A DNA stretch of 64,000 nucleotides from Alteromonas lipotrueiana (GTDB taxonomy: Bacteria; Pseudomonadota; Gammaproteobacteria; Enterobacterales; Alteromonadaceae), in the NCBI RefSeq assembly GCF_019249245.1, contig NZ_JAESDK010000011.1:1-64000 (forward strand). The letters run 5' to 3'. The translations under genes and the position numbers were made by a program. Shown in pieces: positions 17,970 to 27,389 of this stretch. Every line of letters starts with the position of its first letter. The first letter of the stretch is position 1. Below the pieces are notes generated by a model. The model was not told where the DNA came from and made no database searches. It saw only the letters and a program-made list of their open reading frames with translations.

Positions 17970-18803
17970 TTATTGTAAATGCTGCCCGCAGGTTATACGC
18001 AGATGCCCGCCAAGATCGGCTTCGCTGGTTACATTGGTAAAGCCTGCCGCTCGCAGTAATGCTTGTACCGCTTTACTTTGTTCAAAGCCATGCTCAATTA
18101 ACAGCCAGCCTGATTGACTTAAATAGTCAGGGGCCGACTGTACGATTACCCGAATATCTTCAAGACCATCCAAGCCTGAGGTAAGCGCCGAGGCAGGCTC
18201 AAAGCGAACATCGCCTTCTGACAGATAATGACTACAACTTTGTACATAGGGCGGGTTAGTCACAATCATATCAAACTGTTGGCCGGCCAGTGCACTAAAC
18301 CAGCTGCTTTGTAAAAAGCGAACATTTTCAATATTGTTTTGTCGGGCATTTTCGCACGCTAGCTGAACCGCTTCAGGTACTTTATCGACACCGGTCACTT
18401 TTGCGTCAGTACGTTCGCTGGCCAAAGCAAGTGCGATTGCCCCGGTTCCGGTACCTAAATCGCAGATGGCAGAAGAAGACGCAGGCAGTCTTACTAACGC
18501 CTGTTCAACCAACGTTTCTGTATCGGGTCGTGGAATCAGGGTGTGCTTTGATACTTTTAAGCGCAATGACCAAAACTCACGATACCCAACAATATACGCA
18601 ACCGGCTGACCTTGTTTGCGCTGCTCGATAAAGGTTTGATAATCAGACAGCTGGGTTTTGTCTACCAGACGTTCAGGCCAGGTAAAAAGATACGTCAATG
18701 AGACCTCAAGCGCTTCAGCCAGCAGCACTCGCGCATCTAATAGAGGCGACTCACTGCTTTGTAGCTGCAAAGTGCCCCAGTCAATCGCCTGGTCTATCTG
18801 CAT
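17970..18803 (-). CDS. prmC: Peptide chain release factor N5-glutamine methyltransferase PrmC
   Basis: A 277-residue protein, the same length as E. coli PrmC. It methylates the GGQ glutamine of release factors. The SAM loop DLGTGTG is at residues 115-121 and the catalytic NPPY at 183-186; the N-terminal five-helix domain carries VAYIVGYREFWSL. It starts eight bases after the prfA stop, so substrate and modifying enzyme are made from one transcript. Confidence 0.96.
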   Translation of the reverse strand: MQIDQAIDWGTLQLQSSESPLLDARVLLAEALEVSLTYLFTWPERLVDKTQLSDYQTFIEQRKQGQPVAYIVGYREFWSLRLKVSKHTLIPRPDTETLVEQALVRLPASSSAICDLGTGTGAIALALASERTDAKVTGVDKVPEAVQLACENARQNNIENVRFLQSSWFSALAGQQFDMIVTNPPYVQSCSHYLSEGDVRFEPASALTSGLDGLEDIRVIVQSAPDYLSQSGWLLIEHGFEQSKAVQALLRAAGFTNVTSEADLGGHLRITCGQHLQ

Positions 18804-18811
18804 GTTAGTGG

Positions 18812-19897
18812 TTACTCGCCTGACAGTGAAGCAAGTAAGTCAGCCTGATGCTCTTGGCGAATAGGCTCAAGCAATTGACTCAGGTCTCCTTCAATAACTT
18901 CGTCAAGCCGGTAAAGCGTTAAATTTATACGGTGGTCGGTAACCCGGCCCTGCGGAAAATTGTAAGTACGGATGCGTTCAGAGCGATCGCCACTGCCTAC
19001 CAGGTTTCGGCGAGTCGTCGCTTCTTCGCTGGCGCGCTTTTCTTCTTCAATACGATTAAGCCGGGCCTGTAACACTGACATCGCTTTTGCCCGGTTCTTG
19101 TGCTGTGATCGCTCATCCTGACACTCAACCACCAGGCCTGTAGGAACATGGGTAATACGAATCGCAGAATCGGTTTTGTTGACGTGCTGACCACCCGCGC
19201 CTGAGGCCCGGAAGGTATCCACTTTCAAATCAGCCGGATTAATTTCGACCGCCTCAGATTCGGGCACCTCGGGTAGCACCGCAACGGTACATGCCGATGT
19301 ATGTATACGGCCCTGAGATTCGGTTTCAGGCACGCGCTGAACACGGTGTCCGCCTGATTCAAATTTCATAATACCATACGCGCCGTCACCCGAAACATTT
19401 GCGATAACCTCTTTAAAACCGCCATGTTCTCCTTCGCTGGCGCTGACCAGCTCGACCTTCCAGCCCACACTTTCGGCGTAGCGACTGTACATTCGAAACA
19501 AGTTTCCAGCAAAAATAGCCGCTTCGTCACCGCCTGCGCCAGCCCGAATTTCTAAAAAGCAGGGGTGGTCATCGTTAGGATCTTTAGGCAACAGCAATAT
19601 TTGTAATTTGTCTTCCAGTTCTTCTAGGTCTGATTTGGCCTGCTTTATTTCTTCCTGAGCCATTTCACGCATTTCGGCGTCGTCTTCTTCCAGCATTTCA
19701 TTGGCAGAAGCCAGGTTTTCCTGGGCCTGCTGATAAGCATTAAATCCTTTTACCACATCTTCAAGCTGACTATATTCTTTTGATAGAGTACGAAATTTAT
19801 CTTGATTTGAAATAACTTCTGGATCACTTAATAGCGCCTGTACTTCGTCAAAACGTTCGACCAGATTTTCTAGTTTTGCAACGACCGACTCTTTCAT
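18812..19897 (-). CDS. prfA: Peptide chain release factor 1
   Basis: A 361-residue RF1 (E. coli 360). The GGQ peptidyl-tRNA hydrolysis loop in [15 protein letters not shown] lies near residues 233-236, and the [16 protein letters not shown] segment and C-terminal [14 protein letters not shown] are intact. It recognises UAA and UAG. It lies 18 bases after hemA and 8 bases before prmC, the conserved hemA-prfA-prmC operon. Confidence 0.97.
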   Translation of the reverse strand: MKESVVAKLENLVERFDEVQALLSDPEVISNQDKFRTLSKEYSQLEDVVKGFNAYQQAQENLASANEMLEEDDAEMREMAQEEIKQAKSDLEELEDKLQILLLPKDPNDDHPCFLEIRAGAGGDEAAIFAGNLFRMYSRYAESVGWKVELVSASEGEHGGFKEVIANVSGDGAYGIMKFESGGHRVQRVPETESQGRIHTSACTVAVLPEVPESEAVEINPADLKVDTFRASGAGGQHVNKTDSAIRITHVPTGLVVECQDERSQHKNRAKAMSVLQARLNRIEEEKRASEEATTRRNLVGSGDRSERIRTYNFPQGRVTDHRINLTLYRLDEVIEGDLSQLLEPIRQEHQADLLASLSGE

Positions 19898-19915
19898 ATT
19901 GTTATTTTACCTTGT

Positions 19916-21187
19916 TCATTTACGCCCCTGCCCCGAAGGGCTATCAAGCTCTAAAGATTGGCTAAGCTGCTGAGTTAGCGACGTATCGTTTTGCGCAGCC
20001 GCATCACGAAGCAGTCGTGTAGGGCCGTGCATCATTGTGTTGGTTAATTTATACGCCAGTTCTTTGATGATGTCTTCTGAGGGCTTACCATCAGCAAGCT
20101 GGTTTAGTGCTTTTTCTACCAGCTCATCACGTTGCTGACCGCCCCGCTCGCGAAACTGACGTACCAGATCTATAGACTGCTGTGCTTGCTGCCAATTCAG
20201 GTACACATCAATTTGCTCATCAATAATAGCGTGCGCTTCGCGAGCAGCCTCTTCTCGTGACGCCAGATTTTGTTCGACAATATGCTGAAGATCATCCACC
20301 GTATACAGGTAAGCATCGCCTAAGTCATTGACTTCAGACTCAATATCGCGCGGCACGGCAAGGTCAACCAAAAACATAGGTAAATTACGACGCTCTCGCA
20401 ATGCCCGCTCTACCATGCCTTTGCCAATCAGTGGCAACTGACTCGCGGTAGAACTGATGACGATATCAAAACTGTGTAGTTTTTCAGGCACCTGCGATAA
20501 GGTTAATACATCAGCTTCAAGTTTTTGTGCCAAATTATGGGCACGTGCCACGGTGCGATTGGCCACGCATATCCGTTTGACGCCCTGCTCTTTTAAATGT
20601 TGTGCCACCAGCTCGATAGTTTCACCGGCCCCTACCAATAACACTGAACGACTGGGCAGGGCTGAGAATATATGTTTTGCCAGTTGTACTGCGGCAAAAG
20701 CAACAGAAACAGCATTAGCGCCAATTTCAGTTTCGGTTCGAACTCGTTTAGCTACCGCAAACGTATGCTGAAACAAACGTTCAAAATCTGTACCGACGGT
20801 ACCTGAATGCCGGGCATCATTATAAGCTTGTTTCACCTGACCAAAAATTTGAGGCTCGCCCAGTATAAGCGAGTCCAGACCACTGGCAACGCGCATAATA
20901 TGCTGAACTGCCGCGCCTTGCTCAAACTGATAACTGTGGCTGGCAATCGTGTCCATATCAAGCTTGTGAAAGCTGGCAAGCCATTGAATTAAAGACGTTT
21001 GGCTTAACGACCCACTTACGTAGATTTCAGTACGATTACAGGTAGAAACAATGACCGTTTCGTCCACACCCTCACGTTGCTTCAGAGAAGATAACGCCGC
21101 CACCAGAGAGTCTGGTGTAAAGGCTACCTTTTCTCGCAAGGCGACTGGTGCTGTTTTGTGGTTAATTCCGAGGGCAACTAAGGTCAT
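19916..21187 (-). CDS. hemA: Glutamyl-tRNA reductase
   Basis: A 423-residue GluTR, first committed step of C5 haem synthesis (glutamyl-tRNA to glutamate-1-semialdehyde, with NADPH). Catalytic Cys50 lies in VSTCNRTEIYVSG, followed by the SGLDSLILGEPQIFGQVK substrate segment, the NADPH loop LLVGAGETIE and the C-terminal dimerisation helices. It is first gene of the hemA-prfA-prmC-sirB2-kdsA unit and divergent from lolB, as in E. coli. Confidence 0.97.
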   Translation of the reverse strand: MTLVALGINHKTAPVALREKVAFTPDSLVAALSSLKQREGVDETVIVSTCNRTEIYVSGSLSQTSLIQWLASFHKLDMDTIASHSYQFEQGAAVQHIMRVASGLDSLILGEPQIFGQVKQAYNDARHSGTVGTDFERLFQHTFAVAKRVRTETEIGANAVSVAFAAVQLAKHIFSALPSRSVLLVGAGETIELVAQHLKEQGVKRICVANRTVARAHNLAQKLEADVLTLSQVPEKLHSFDIVISSTASQLPLIGKGMVERALRERRNLPMFLVDLAVPRDIESEVNDLGDAYLYTVDDLQHIVEQNLASREEAAREAHAIIDEQIDVYLNWQQAQQSIDLVRQFRERGGQQRDELVEKALNQLADGKPSEDIIKELAYKLTNTMMHGPTRLLRDAAAQNDTSLTQQLSQSLELDSPSGQGRK

Positions 21188-21304
21188 TAAGATTCATCTG
21201 GCGGCTTCGGAGCGGCATTGTACGAAAAACGCAAAATTATTGAAAGTGTTCAGGTAACTGTGTTCCTATATAAAATGACTATCGCGCTAATAGATTTTAT
21301 AAAT

Positions 21305-21913
21305 ATGTTCTTACGCTTTTTGCTTTGCTGTCTGTTGATGTCTTTTTTATATGGGTGTACCACGCTTCCGGATGGCCCCGACAAACGTATTGATTTACCT
21401 GCACAACTACAACAATTAGCGGCTATTAACTCTTGGAAAATTCAGGGTAAAATGGCTATTCGCAACAATCAGGAGGCGGTCAGTGCGACATTATTCTGGC
21501 AAAATCAGAATGGTGACTTCGAATTCAGACTGACCAATTTTTTAGGCATCACTCTGGTAGATATGCAGTTTGAAAATGGTATGGCGACGCTTAAGGCCAA
21601 TGGAGATACCTATACTCATTCTGATCCTGGCCAGCTAATTAAAGATGTCACCGGGCTCAATGTACCGGTTAACGAACTTCTCAACTGGATTAAAGGACTA
21701 CCCGGGCCTTCGGACGACTATGCGTTAAATTCAAAAGACTTATTGGCGCAACTAAAACCCGGAGCATGTGAGACATGCGGACATTGGCAGATTGCTTATA
21801 ACAACTATGGCGAGGTAGAAAATATATGGCTTCCGTATGCGCTTAAGTTGACCAATACCCAAAAACCGAATGCATTTATTAAATTTCGAATTAATCAGTG
21901 GACCTTGATGTAA
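21305..21913 (+). CDS. lolB: Outer-membrane lipoprotein insertion protein LolB
   Basis: LolB receives lipoproteins from LolA and inserts them into the outer membrane. With ATG 21305 the protein is 202 residues and has a proper lipoprotein signal, MFLRFLLCCLLMSFLYGC, with the lipidated Cys at 18. The frame is open back to a TTG at 21218 with a CGGAG site, and another ATG lies at 21275, but those starts would bury the signal peptide and leave almost no room for the divergent hemA promoter. The mature part has the LolB segments NSWKIQGKMAIR and FWQNQNGDFEFRLTNFLG. It overlaps ispE by one base. Start choice is the main uncertainty. Confidence 0.9.
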   Translation: MFLRFLLCCLLMSFLYGCTTLPDGPDKRIDLPAQLQQLAAINSWKIQGKMAIRNNQEAVSATLFWQNQNGDFEFRLTNFLGITLVDMQFENGMATLKANGDTYTHSDPGQLIKDVTGLNVPVNELLNWIKGLPGPSDDYALNSKDLLAQLKPGACETCGHWQIAYNNYGEVENIWLPYALKLTNTQKPNAFIKFRINQWTLM

Positions 21914-22788
21914 TGGTTTGTACAACCGAGCCTTTGTGGTGGCCGAGCCCCGCTAAGCTTAATCTTTTTTTGCATATCACCGGTCGATATGACAATGGTT
22001 ATCATCGGCTGCAAAGCTTGTTTCAGATACTCGATACCGGCGATCGGTTGGCCTTCGACATTACTACGTCAGACTCTATAAAAATTTCTACGGTTTTTGC
22101 AGGGGTCGCTGAGCAAGACAACCTGATATATAAAGCCGCAAAGCTGTTGCAGCGCCACTGCGGCGTATCACAAGGCACCCAGATAAAGGTAGACAAACAA
22201 CTGCCTATGGGTGGCGGTATTGGTGGGGGTTCGTCAAATGCTGCGACCACACTGGTAGCACTGAATTATTTATGGGGATGCGGGTTATCAGAAGATAAGT
22301 TGGCCGAACTTGGGTTGCAACTAGGCGCCGATGTGCCTGTTTTTGTCCGCGGACAAACTGCATTTGCCGAAGGTGTAGGAGAACAGATCACTCCAGTCTC
22401 TATTAGTGGCGATTGGTATTTGGTTGTAAACCCCGGTATTCATGTTAGTACGCCAGCTATTTTTGGCGAAGCAGATCTTCCCAGAAATACGGCTACGATG
22501 GCCTGGAAAGACTACACTTTTGAAAAAACGCGTAATGATTGCCAGCAAATTGTGTGTAAACGTCATCCGGAAGTTGCAAAATTATTACAGTGGTTGGTAC
22601 ACTACGCCCCGTCGCGGATGACCGGCACAGGGGCGTGCGTGTTTGCCACTTTCAAAGACGAAAATACGGCCCGGTTTGTACAGGCAAAATTGCCTGAGTA
22701 CTGGACCAGTTTTGTGGCAAGGGGTGTAGCCCGGTCGCCATTAAAACAACAGTTACATAATGTGAACGCTGTTCCGGACAGACACTAA
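21913..22788 (+). CDS. ispE: 4-diphosphocytidyl-2-C-methyl-D-erythritol kinase
   Basis: A 291-residue GHMP kinase of the MEP isoprenoid pathway. The N-terminal WPSPAKLNLFLHITG holds the catalytic lysine, the ATP loop PMGGGIGGGSSNAA is at residues 98-111, and Asp140 lies in LGADVPVF. ATG 21913 overlaps the lolB stop as TAATG, indicating coupling; a GTG at 21898 in the same frame is an alternative. Order lolB-ispE-prs is conserved, with a tRNA-Gln inserted before prs. Confidence 0.95.
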   Translation: MVCTTEPLWWPSPAKLNLFLHITGRYDNGYHRLQSLFQILDTGDRLAFDITTSDSIKISTVFAGVAEQDNLIYKAAKLLQRHCGVSQGTQIKVDKQLPMGGGIGGGSSNAATTLVALNYLWGCGLSEDKLAELGLQLGADVPVFVRGQTAFAEGVGEQITPVSISGDWYLVVNPGIHVSTPAIFGEADLPRNTATMAWKDYTFEKTRNDCQQIVCKRHPEVAKLLQWLVHYAPSRMTGTGACVFATFKDENTARFVQAKLPEYWTSFVARGVARSPLKQQLHNVNAVPDRH

Positions 22789-22795
22789 ATATTAT

Positions 22796-22871
22796 TGGGG
22801 TATAGCCAAGTTGGTAAGGCAGCGGGTTTTGATCCCGTTATTCGTTGGTTCGAGTCCAGCTACCCCAGCCA
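22796..22871 (+). tRNA. tRNA-Gln (anticodon TTG)
   Basis: A 76-base cloverleaf including encoded CCA. Acceptor TGGGGTA pairs with TACCCCA, the D arm is GCC/GGC, the anticodon loop TTTTGAT gives TTG, and the T loop is TTCGAGT. The sequence is identical to the copy at 32467. It lies between ispE and prs and is probably cut from their common transcript. Confidence 0.97.
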
Positions 22872-22902
22872 CCTCTACTATCAACGCACTGAGGAATCAC
22901 TT

Positions 22903-23850
22903 GTGCCAGATATGAAGCTCTTTGCAGGTAATGCCGTACCAGAACTTGCCCAGAAAGTTGCCGATCGTCTCTATACCAAGCTTGGAAACGCCAGCGTAGG
23001 CCGCTTCAGTGACGGTGAAATCAGCGTCGAAATACATGAAAACGTCCGTGGATCGGACGTTTTTATTATTCAGTCTACTTGCGCACCCACCAACGATAAC
23101 CTAATGGAATTAATTGTGATGATTGATGCGCTACGCCGTGCTTCGGCTGGTCGTATCACCGCAGTTATGCCCTATTTTGGTTATGCACGTCAGGACCGTC
23201 GTGTGCGGTCTGCCCGGGTGCCAATTACGGCCAGAGTTGTTGCTGATTTCCTGTCTAATGTCGGTGTCGATAGGGTATTAACCATCGATCTTCACGCTGA
23301 ACAAATTCAGGGCTTTTTTGATGTTCCTGTAGACAACGCATTTGGAACGCCAATATTACTTGCTGATATGATGCGTCGTAATTTTACGTCGCCGGTAGTC
23401 GTATCACCAGATATTGGCGGTGTAGTGCGCGCGCGGGCTACAGCAAAACTTATGAACGACACTGAACTTGCTATTATAGATAAGCGTCGCCCTAAGGCTA
23501 ATGTGGCTCAGGTTATGAACATCATTGGTGATGTAAAAGATCGCGATTGTATTATCGTAGATGACATGATTGATACTGGCGGTACGTTAGCAAAAGCCGC
23601 TGAAGCGTTGAAAAGTCATGGGGCGCGGCGGGTATATGCGTATGCCACTCACGCTATATTTTCAGGCAATGCGGCGCAAAATTTACGTGACTCTGTTATC
23701 GATGAAATTATCGTTACCGACAGTATCCCGCTAAATGAAGATATGCGAAAAATTAATAAAGTGAAGCAGCTCACGTTATCTGAAATGCTGGCTGAGACCA
23801 TTCGCCGAATTAGCAACGAAGAATCTATTTCAGCAATGTTCGAATATTGA
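22903..23850 (+). CDS. prs: Ribose-phosphate pyrophosphokinase
   Basis: A 315-residue PRPP synthetase, the same length as E. coli Prs. It makes PRPP for nucleotide, His, Trp and NAD synthesis. The start is GTG 22903 ([10 protein letters not shown] aligned with E. coli [10 protein letters not shown]) with GAGGA seven bases upstream; the frame stays open upstream through the tRNA gene, which is not coding. The ATP-binding [11 protein letters not shown] and the PRPP loop [10 protein letters not shown] are intact. A terminator follows 19 bases after the stop. Confidence 0.97.
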   Translation: MPDMKLFAGNAVPELAQKVADRLYTKLGNASVGRFSDGEISVEIHENVRGSDVFIIQSTCAPTNDNLMELIVMIDALRRASAGRITAVMPYFGYARQDRRVRSARVPITARVVADFLSNVGVDRVLTIDLHAEQIQGFFDVPVDNAFGTPILLADMMRRNFTSPVVVSPDIGGVVRARATAKLMNDTELAIIDKRRPKANVAQVMNIIGDVKDRDCIIVDDMIDTGGTLAKAAEALKSHGARRVYAYATHAIFSGNAAQNLRDSVIDEIIVTDSIPLNEDMRKINKVKQLTLSEMLAETIRRISNEESISAMFEY

Positions 23851-23868
23851 TGAAATAAATTTTAGTTT

Positions 23869-23896
23869 TAAAGCGGCTTACTATGCCGCTTTTTTT
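23869..23896 (+). terminator. Rho-independent terminator downstream of prs
   Basis: An 8-bp stem AAAGCGGC/GCCGCTTT with a 7-base loop runs into a T tract just beyond the prs stop. Confidence 0.9.
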
Positions 23897-23943
23897 ATGT
23901 CTGAAAACAAAACAAACTCCCCTCCGCCTGGGTCAATACTGAT

Positions 23944-24287
23944 TGGACACCCACATCGAATACAGATTGGACACCCACTTTATTCTGGCGGGCTACAGAT
24001 TGGACACCCACTTAATTCTGGCGAATTGGGTGCTATCTACTGGACACCCACACTTTACCATCTAATCTATAAACACTCGCACTGTTCACATACAGCTTTA
24101 GCCTAAGGCAATGATTGGACACCCTTTTATTTTGGCATATTGGGTAACATCAATTTCAGGAGACCCACTTAATTTTGGCGTTTAGGTAAGGTTAATGTCG
24201 ATATAAATGAATGCTGCTATTTGCTGGACACCCACCTATTAAAACTACCTAAGATGCTATCTACTGGACACCCACTTAATTCTGGCG
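23944..24287 (+). repeat. Cluster of TGGACACCCAC repeats (first cluster)
   Basis: The 11-base core TGGACACCCAC occurs at 23944, 23968, 24001, 24041, 24225 and 24265, with degenerate copies near 24116 and 24159, all in the same orientation. Four copies continue as CTTAATTCTGGCG or close variants, and the tract GTTAATGTCGATATAAATGA occurs twice (24191 and 24300). The segment has no credible gene and no transposase. The same core reappears at 43479-44032. It is probably a dispersed intergenic element family, REP- or MITE-like. Confidence 0.85.
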
Positions 24288-24460
24288 TATTGAGTAAGGT
24301 TAATGTCGATATAAATGACAGGAGACCAGCCATCCTTCGCTCATACGGGCTCGCTCCCTGTGTGCCTGTGCACTTAAACACTAACCCGAGACGTTCATTG
24401 TTTATTCAGTTATCTACGGGCAATATAGTAAGAACATCGGTTATAGAGGAATTATTACCT

Positions 24461-24832
24461 GTGAAACAAAGCTTATTGATAATAGCCACTAGTTTTTTGT
24501 TGCTAAGTGCATGTTCGGGACAGGCACATCCGTTACCCGATACACAATCGCAGAAGGAAAAAAGCATGGAAAACGAGGTTAAGCAAATGACCGGCACGAT
24601 AGTTTATAAAAACCTTGAAGGTGGTTTTTATGCTTTTATAAGTGACGATGGCGGCCATTATACTTTACGCAACCTGGCCCCAGAGCATAAACAGAATGGG
24701 TTGAAGATTGCTGTTGAGGGTCGGGTTCTCACCAATATTATGACTTTTACCCAGTTTGGTGAGGTATTTGAAGTTTCTGATGTCAAAATTGTAGACAAAA
24801 GTGGCGTTAAACCCACCAATAACGAAATGTAA
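24461..24832 (+). CDS. Orphan lipoprotein, unknown function
   Basis: A 123-residue protein starting at GTG 24461, with GAGGA ten bases upstream. The signal VKQSLLIIATSFLLLSAC ends in a good lipobox with the lipidated Cys at residue 18. After a polar linker, about residues 45-110 form a small beta-rich domain (TGTIVYKNLEGGFYAFIS, LKIAVEGRVL) resembling an OB fold, but no family is claimed. A much longer open frame begins at 24221 inside the repeat cluster; the lipoprotein signal and ribosome site show that start is wrong. It sits alone between the repeat cluster and the rplY promoter. Confidence 0.78.
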   Translation: MKQSLLIIATSFLLLSACSGQAHPLPDTQSQKEKSMENEVKQMTGTIVYKNLEGGFYAFISDDGGHYTLRNLAPEHKQNGLKIAVEGRVLTNIMTFTQFGEVFEVSDVKIVDKSGVKPTNNEM

Positions 24833-24839
24833 ACCCTGT

Positions 24840-24868
24840 TTGTAACCGTAAATAAACAGTGGTAGAAT
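24840..24868 (+). promoter_or_regulatory. Sigma-70 promoter for rplY
   Basis: A -35 TTGTAA and -10 TAGAAT are separated by exactly 17 bases and followed by a GC-rich discriminator (TCGCCGCCC), the pattern of stringently controlled ribosomal promoters. The leader to the rplY start is about 110 bases. Confidence 0.75.
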
Positions 24869-24987
24869 TCGCCGCCCTTAATTATTGAGGGTAGTGCGTC
24901 ACTTTATCTTAGGTGGGCATTTCATCGGTGTGCTTTTGGTCGCGGAAGCCATCATTAATTAAATCAAAAAATTTTTGGAGACAGTCA

Positions 24988-25629
24988 ATGTCTGACGCTA
25001 TTTTTAATCTGGATGCTAACGTCCGTACTGATAAAGGGAAAGGTGCGAGCCGCCGCCTTCGTCGTGCAGATTTGGTACCAGCTATTTTGTACGGTGGCAA
25101 TGAAGAGCCAGTTTCTTTAACTTTAGATCACAACAAAGTTAACAACTCTGCTGACTACGAAGCGTTTTACTCTCATGTTTTAACATTGAACATCGATGGG
25201 AAAAAAGTAGAAGCGCTAGTAAAAGATATGCAGCGCCACCCGTACAAGCCTAAAATTTCACACATCGATTTTCAGCGTGTAATTGCTGGCGAAGAACTAC
25301 ACACTAATGTTCCTTTGCACTTCATGAACGAAGAAAAGAATGCTGCTATCAGTAACGAAGGTGGTATCGCTGAGCATCACGTGAACGAAATTGAAATCAC
25401 TTGTCTGCCTAAAGACCTGCCTGAATTCATTGAAGTTGATATGAAAGATGTTGAAATGGACGGTTCTGTTCACTTGTCTGATATCCAGCTACCTAAGGGC
25501 GTAAGTTCTGTAGAGCTGGCTAAAAATGATGAAGATCATGATTTGACAGTTGTAACTATCAAACCTGCACCTAAAGCTCCAGTAGCTGAAGAAGATGCAG
25601 AAGGCGAAGAAGCAGGCACTGAGGAATAA
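24988..25629 (+). CDS. rplY: 50S ribosomal protein L25/general stress protein Ctc, long form
   Basis: A 213-residue L25 of the two-domain Ctc/TL5 type; the E. coli protein has only the 94-residue N-terminal domain. Residues 1-95 form the 5S rRNA-binding L25 domain ([34 protein letters not shown]), and the rest is the Ctc C-terminal beta domain plus an acidic Glu/Ala tail. ATG 24988 has GGAG seven bases upstream; the frame is open to 24913 but lacks a site there. It heads rplY-pth-ychF, with pth five bases downstream. Confidence 0.95.
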   Translation: MSDAIFNLDANVRTDKGKGASRRLRRADLVPAILYGGNEEPVSLTLDHNKVNNSADYEAFYSHVLTLNIDGKKVEALVKDMQRHPYKPKISHIDFQRVIAGEELHTNVPLHFMNEEKNAAISNEGGIAEHHVNEIEITCLPKDLPEFIEVDMKDVEMDGSVHLSDIQLPKGVSSVELAKNDEDHDLTVVTIKPAPKAPVAEEDAEGEEAGTEE

Positions 25630-25634
25630 TCCTC

Positions 25635-26225
25635 TTGTCTGATATTCGTCTAATCGTGGGCCTGGGTAATCCAGGCCCCGAATATGAAAGCACCCGTCAC
25701 AATGCGGGCGTCTGGTTTCTTGAAGAATTAGCCGCGCGTTATAACACCTCTTTGACTCCTGAATCCAAATTTTTTGGCAAAACTGCTCGTATCAATGTGG
25801 CAGGCCAGGATATCCGGTTACTCTACCCCACTACATTTATGAACAAAAGTGGTCAGGCCGTAGGTACATTAGCTAACTTTTATCGAGTAGAACCAGAACA
25901 AATTTTGGTGGCTTTTGATGAATTAGATTTGCCTCCTGGTGTAGCAAAATTCAAAGTGGGTGGCAGTTCCAGTCAAAACGGGGTAAAAGATATTGTCTCG
26001 CGACTGGCAAACAACAAAAATTTTCTGCGTTTGCGTATAGGTATTGGCCATCCCGGCGACAAAGCCCGGGTCACAGGCCATGTTTTAGGCAAACCGGCTT
26101 CAGTAGAAAAAGAAGCAATTGATAGCGCTATTGATGAAGCTGTTCGTTGTATCGATATTTTGCTGAAAGATGACTTAAAAGCAGCACAAAACCGGCTTCA
26201 TTCCTTTAAAGCCGACGCAAAATAA
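25635..26225 (+). CDS. pth: Peptidyl-tRNA hydrolase
   Basis: A 196-residue Pth that frees tRNA from prematurely released peptidyl-tRNA. Catalytic His22 lies in [10 protein letters not shown]; substrate-binding Asn12 (GLGNPG), Asn70 (TFMNKSG) and Asp95 (FDELDLPPG) are present. The start is TTG 25635 with GAGGA nine bases upstream, inside the end of rplY; no ATG lies nearby. It is five bases after rplY and 22 bases before ychF. Confidence 0.96.
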   Translation: MSDIRLIVGLGNPGPEYESTRHNAGVWFLEELAARYNTSLTPESKFFGKTARINVAGQDIRLLYPTTFMNKSGQAVGTLANFYRVEPEQILVAFDELDLPPGVAKFKVGGSSSQNGVKDIVSRLANNKNFLRLRIGIGHPGDKARVTGHVLGKPASVEKEAIDSAIDEAVRCIDILLKDDLKAAQNRLHSFKADAK

Positions 26226-26247
26226 CTAACCGAATTAAGAGGCTAGC

Positions 26248-27339
26248 ATGGGTTTTAAATGTGGTATCGTCGGCCTGCCAAACGTTGGCAAATCGACATT
26301 ATTCAATGCACTAACCAAAGCAGGCATTGAAGCCGCCAACTTCCCGTTTTGTACCATCGAACCAAATACTGGTGTGGTGCCGGTACCTGATCTTCGTCTT
26401 GATAAGCTGGCACAAATCGTCAATCCTCAACGTGTTATTCCTACCACGATGGAATTTGTTGATATTGCCGGACTGGTAGAGGGAGCCTCAAAAGGCGAAG
26501 GCTTGGGCAATAAGTTTTTGGCTAACATTCGCGAGACCGATGCAATAGGCCATGTAGTCCGCTGTTTTGATGACGAAAACATTGTTCATGTCTCAGGTAA
26601 AGTGAGTCCGCAAAATGACATCGATGTTATCAATACCGAATTAGCGCTGGCTGATTTAGAAACGACTGAAAAGGCCTTACATCGTGTTGCTAAACGCGCA
26701 AAAGGTGGCGATTCGGATGCAAAGTTTGAATTAAAAGTACTTGAGAAGGTTAAACCTCACCTTGACCAAGGCTACTTACTACGCTCACTTGAGCTAAGTA
26801 AAGAAGAGTTAGAAGCAATCAGTTACATGAACATGCTTACTCTGAAGCCAACCATGTATATTGCCAATGTGAACGAAGAAGGCTTCGAAAACAATCCGTA
26901 TCTAGACGAAGTACGTCAAATTGCCGAAGGCGAAAATGCAGTTGTGGTGGCGGTATGCGCTGCTATTGAATCTGAAATCGCAGAACTCGAAGATGATGAA
27001 CGTGAAGAGTTTATGCAGGATATGGGATTAGAAGAACCCGGTCTGAATCGCGTAATTCGTTCTGGCTACAGCCTATTGACTCTGCAAACCTATTTTACTG
27101 CGGGTGTTAAAGAAGTAAGAGCCTGGACATTTCCTGAGGGCTCAACCGCCCCTCAAGCCGCCGGCCGAATTCATACAGACTTCGAAAAAGGCTTTATTCG
27201 TGCTGAGATTGTATCCTATGACCACTTTGTTGAATTTAACGGTGAACAAGGTGCAAAAGACGCGGGTAAATGGCGTTTAGAAGGTAAAGAATACATTGTT
27301 AAAGACGGCGATGTTATCCATTTCCGTTTTAATGTGTAA
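26248..27339 (+). CDS. ychF: Redox-regulated OBG-family ATPase YchF
   Basis: A 363-residue protein, the same length as E. coli YchF. Walker [10 protein letters not shown] is at residues 9-17, DIAGLVEG forms switch II, and the NVNEE motif near residue 208 replaces the GTPase NKxD, which is why this family prefers ATP. The C terminus is the TGS-like domain ending VIHFRFNV. YchF binds ribosomes and responds to oxidative stress. AAGAGG precedes the ATG. Last gene of the rplY operon. Confidence 0.97.
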   Translation: MGFKCGIVGLPNVGKSTLFNALTKAGIEAANFPFCTIEPNTGVVPVPDLRLDKLAQIVNPQRVIPTTMEFVDIAGLVEGASKGEGLGNKFLANIRETDAIGHVVRCFDDENIVHVSGKVSPQNDIDVINTELALADLETTEKALHRVAKRAKGGDSDAKFELKVLEKVKPHLDQGYLLRSLELSKEELEAISYMNMLTLKPTMYIANVNEEGFENNPYLDEVRQIAEGENAVVVAVCAAIESEIAELEDDEREEFMQDMGLEEPGLNRVIRSGYSLLTLQTYFTAGVKEVRAWTFPEGSTAPQAAGRIHTDFEKGFIRAEIVSYDHFVEFNGEQGAKDAGKWRLEGKEYIVKDGDVIHFRFNV

Positions 27340-27354
27340 CCTAGTCTTATTTCT

Positions 27355-27389
27355 TATTGATGCGTTTTGAGTTACAAAACGCATCAATA
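27355..27389 (+). terminator. Probable terminator downstream of ychF
   Basis: A perfect 14-bp stem TATTGATGCGTTTT/AAAACGCATCAATA with a 7-base loop lies 15 bases after the ychF stop. The T run after it is poor, so efficiency is uncertain. Confidence 0.65.

Noticed and set aside
22795..22902. An N-terminal extension of prs through the tRNA-Gln gene
   Set aside because: The extension translates the tRNA; GTG 22903 has a ribosome site and gives the exact family length.
23897..24106. A 69-codon frame in the first repeat cluster
   Set aside because: It is made of translated repeats with no other support; the frames at 43510 and 43698 in the second cluster were dropped for the same reason.
24221..24460. 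An 80-residue extension of the orphan lipoprotein
   Set aside because: It translates the TGGACACCCAC repeats and would bury the lipoprotein signal peptide.
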